Below are positions 63,997-64,000 of a stretch of DNA of 64,000 bases, piece after piece. How positions within the stretch are numbered: the stretch's first letter is position 1; each line of letters begins with the position of its first letter. The notes under the pieces were generated by a model. It had not been told where the DNA came from. It did not search any database and worked only from the letters and a program-made list of their open reading frames with translations. The translations under genes were made by a program, and so were the position numbers. Origin of the DNA: Acinetobacter rudis (GTDB lineage: Bacteria; Pseudomonadota; Gammaproteobacteria; Pseudomonadales; Moraxellaceae); assembly GCF_000829675.1 (NCBI RefSeq), contig NZ_BBRX01000021.1, positions 57,572-121,571 of the forward strand, in the 5' to 3' direction.

Positions 63997-64000
63997 ATTT

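Overview
The window looks like chromosome of an Acinetobacter species. It is AT-rich and carries the pca-qui gene order known from Acinetobacter (pcaU divergent from pcaIJFBDKCHG-quiB-quiC-quiX). It also has the zinc-limitation genes described in that genus (a ZrlA-like peptidase, a ZigA-like GTPase, and palindromic Zur-type boxes in front of folE2). No rRNA, tRNA, CRISPR array, insertion sequence or phage gene was recognised.

Region 1 (about 0-20 kb, all minus strand) is the most interesting part: a probable, apparently undescribed natural-product island. Its upstream half makes L-2,3-diaminopropionate (SbnA- and SbnB-like) and carries an ATP-grasp ligase, a compact adenylate-forming ligase, an asparagine-synthetase-type amidotransferase and a DMT exporter. 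This set resembles the dapdiamide (fumaramoyl-diaminopropionyl dipeptide) logic. The downstream half has a citrate synthase on its own terminated transcript. It is followed by a tight operon of a homocitrate/isopropylmalate-synthase-like enzyme fused to a cupin, a second asparagine-synthetase-like enzyme, a TauD-like Fe(II)/2-oxoglutarate oxygenase and an AbrB-type membrane protein. A PEBP-family periplasmic protein follows, and then a very large FSH hydrolase / adenylation / membrane acyltransferase / carrier fusion. Siderophore synthetases, a TonB receptor and regulators are absent.

Region 2 (20.4-25.3 kb) is a sulfur-acquisition module: an SfnB-like flavin oxidoreductase, an FMN-dependent monooxygenase, and a MetQ-MetI-MetN-type importer whose ATPase lacks the usual C-terminal regulatory domain. 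Region 3 (25.7-38.9 kb) is the complete protocatechuate branch of the beta-ketoadipate pathway plus quiB, quiC and the porin quiX. The quinate dehydrogenase gene quiA is not present next to quiX; a fragment of an IclR regulator gene lies there instead. Between pcaI and pcaU there is a textbook three-half-site operator.

Region 4 (39-49.7 kb) is a set of small catabolic cassettes with GntR and LysR regulators: amidase and MFS transporter behind a DUF2848 gene broken by an early stop, a cupin dioxygenase, a GldA-like dehydrogenase, an SDR and an MHS-type transporter. An exported metallo-beta-lactamase-fold hydrolase with a four-half-site operator upstream completes the region. Region 5 (49.9-51.7 kb) is an arsC-arsR-acr3 arsenic operon.

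Region 6 (52.3-57.9 kb) is a zinc-starvation regulon: zigA and zrlA on one side, and folE2-hisI-gamma carbonic anhydrase-pyrC on the other, each side with a near-identical Zur-type palindrome. A broken fosA-like gene follows. Region 7 (58.3-64 kb) holds an Lrp regulator and RarD-like transporter, three small exported proteins, and at the edge an uncharacterised trio (small membrane protein, ferritin-like diiron oxygenase, DUF2156-like acyltransferase). Start codons were chosen by ribosome-binding site and family alignment from memory; no database search was run.
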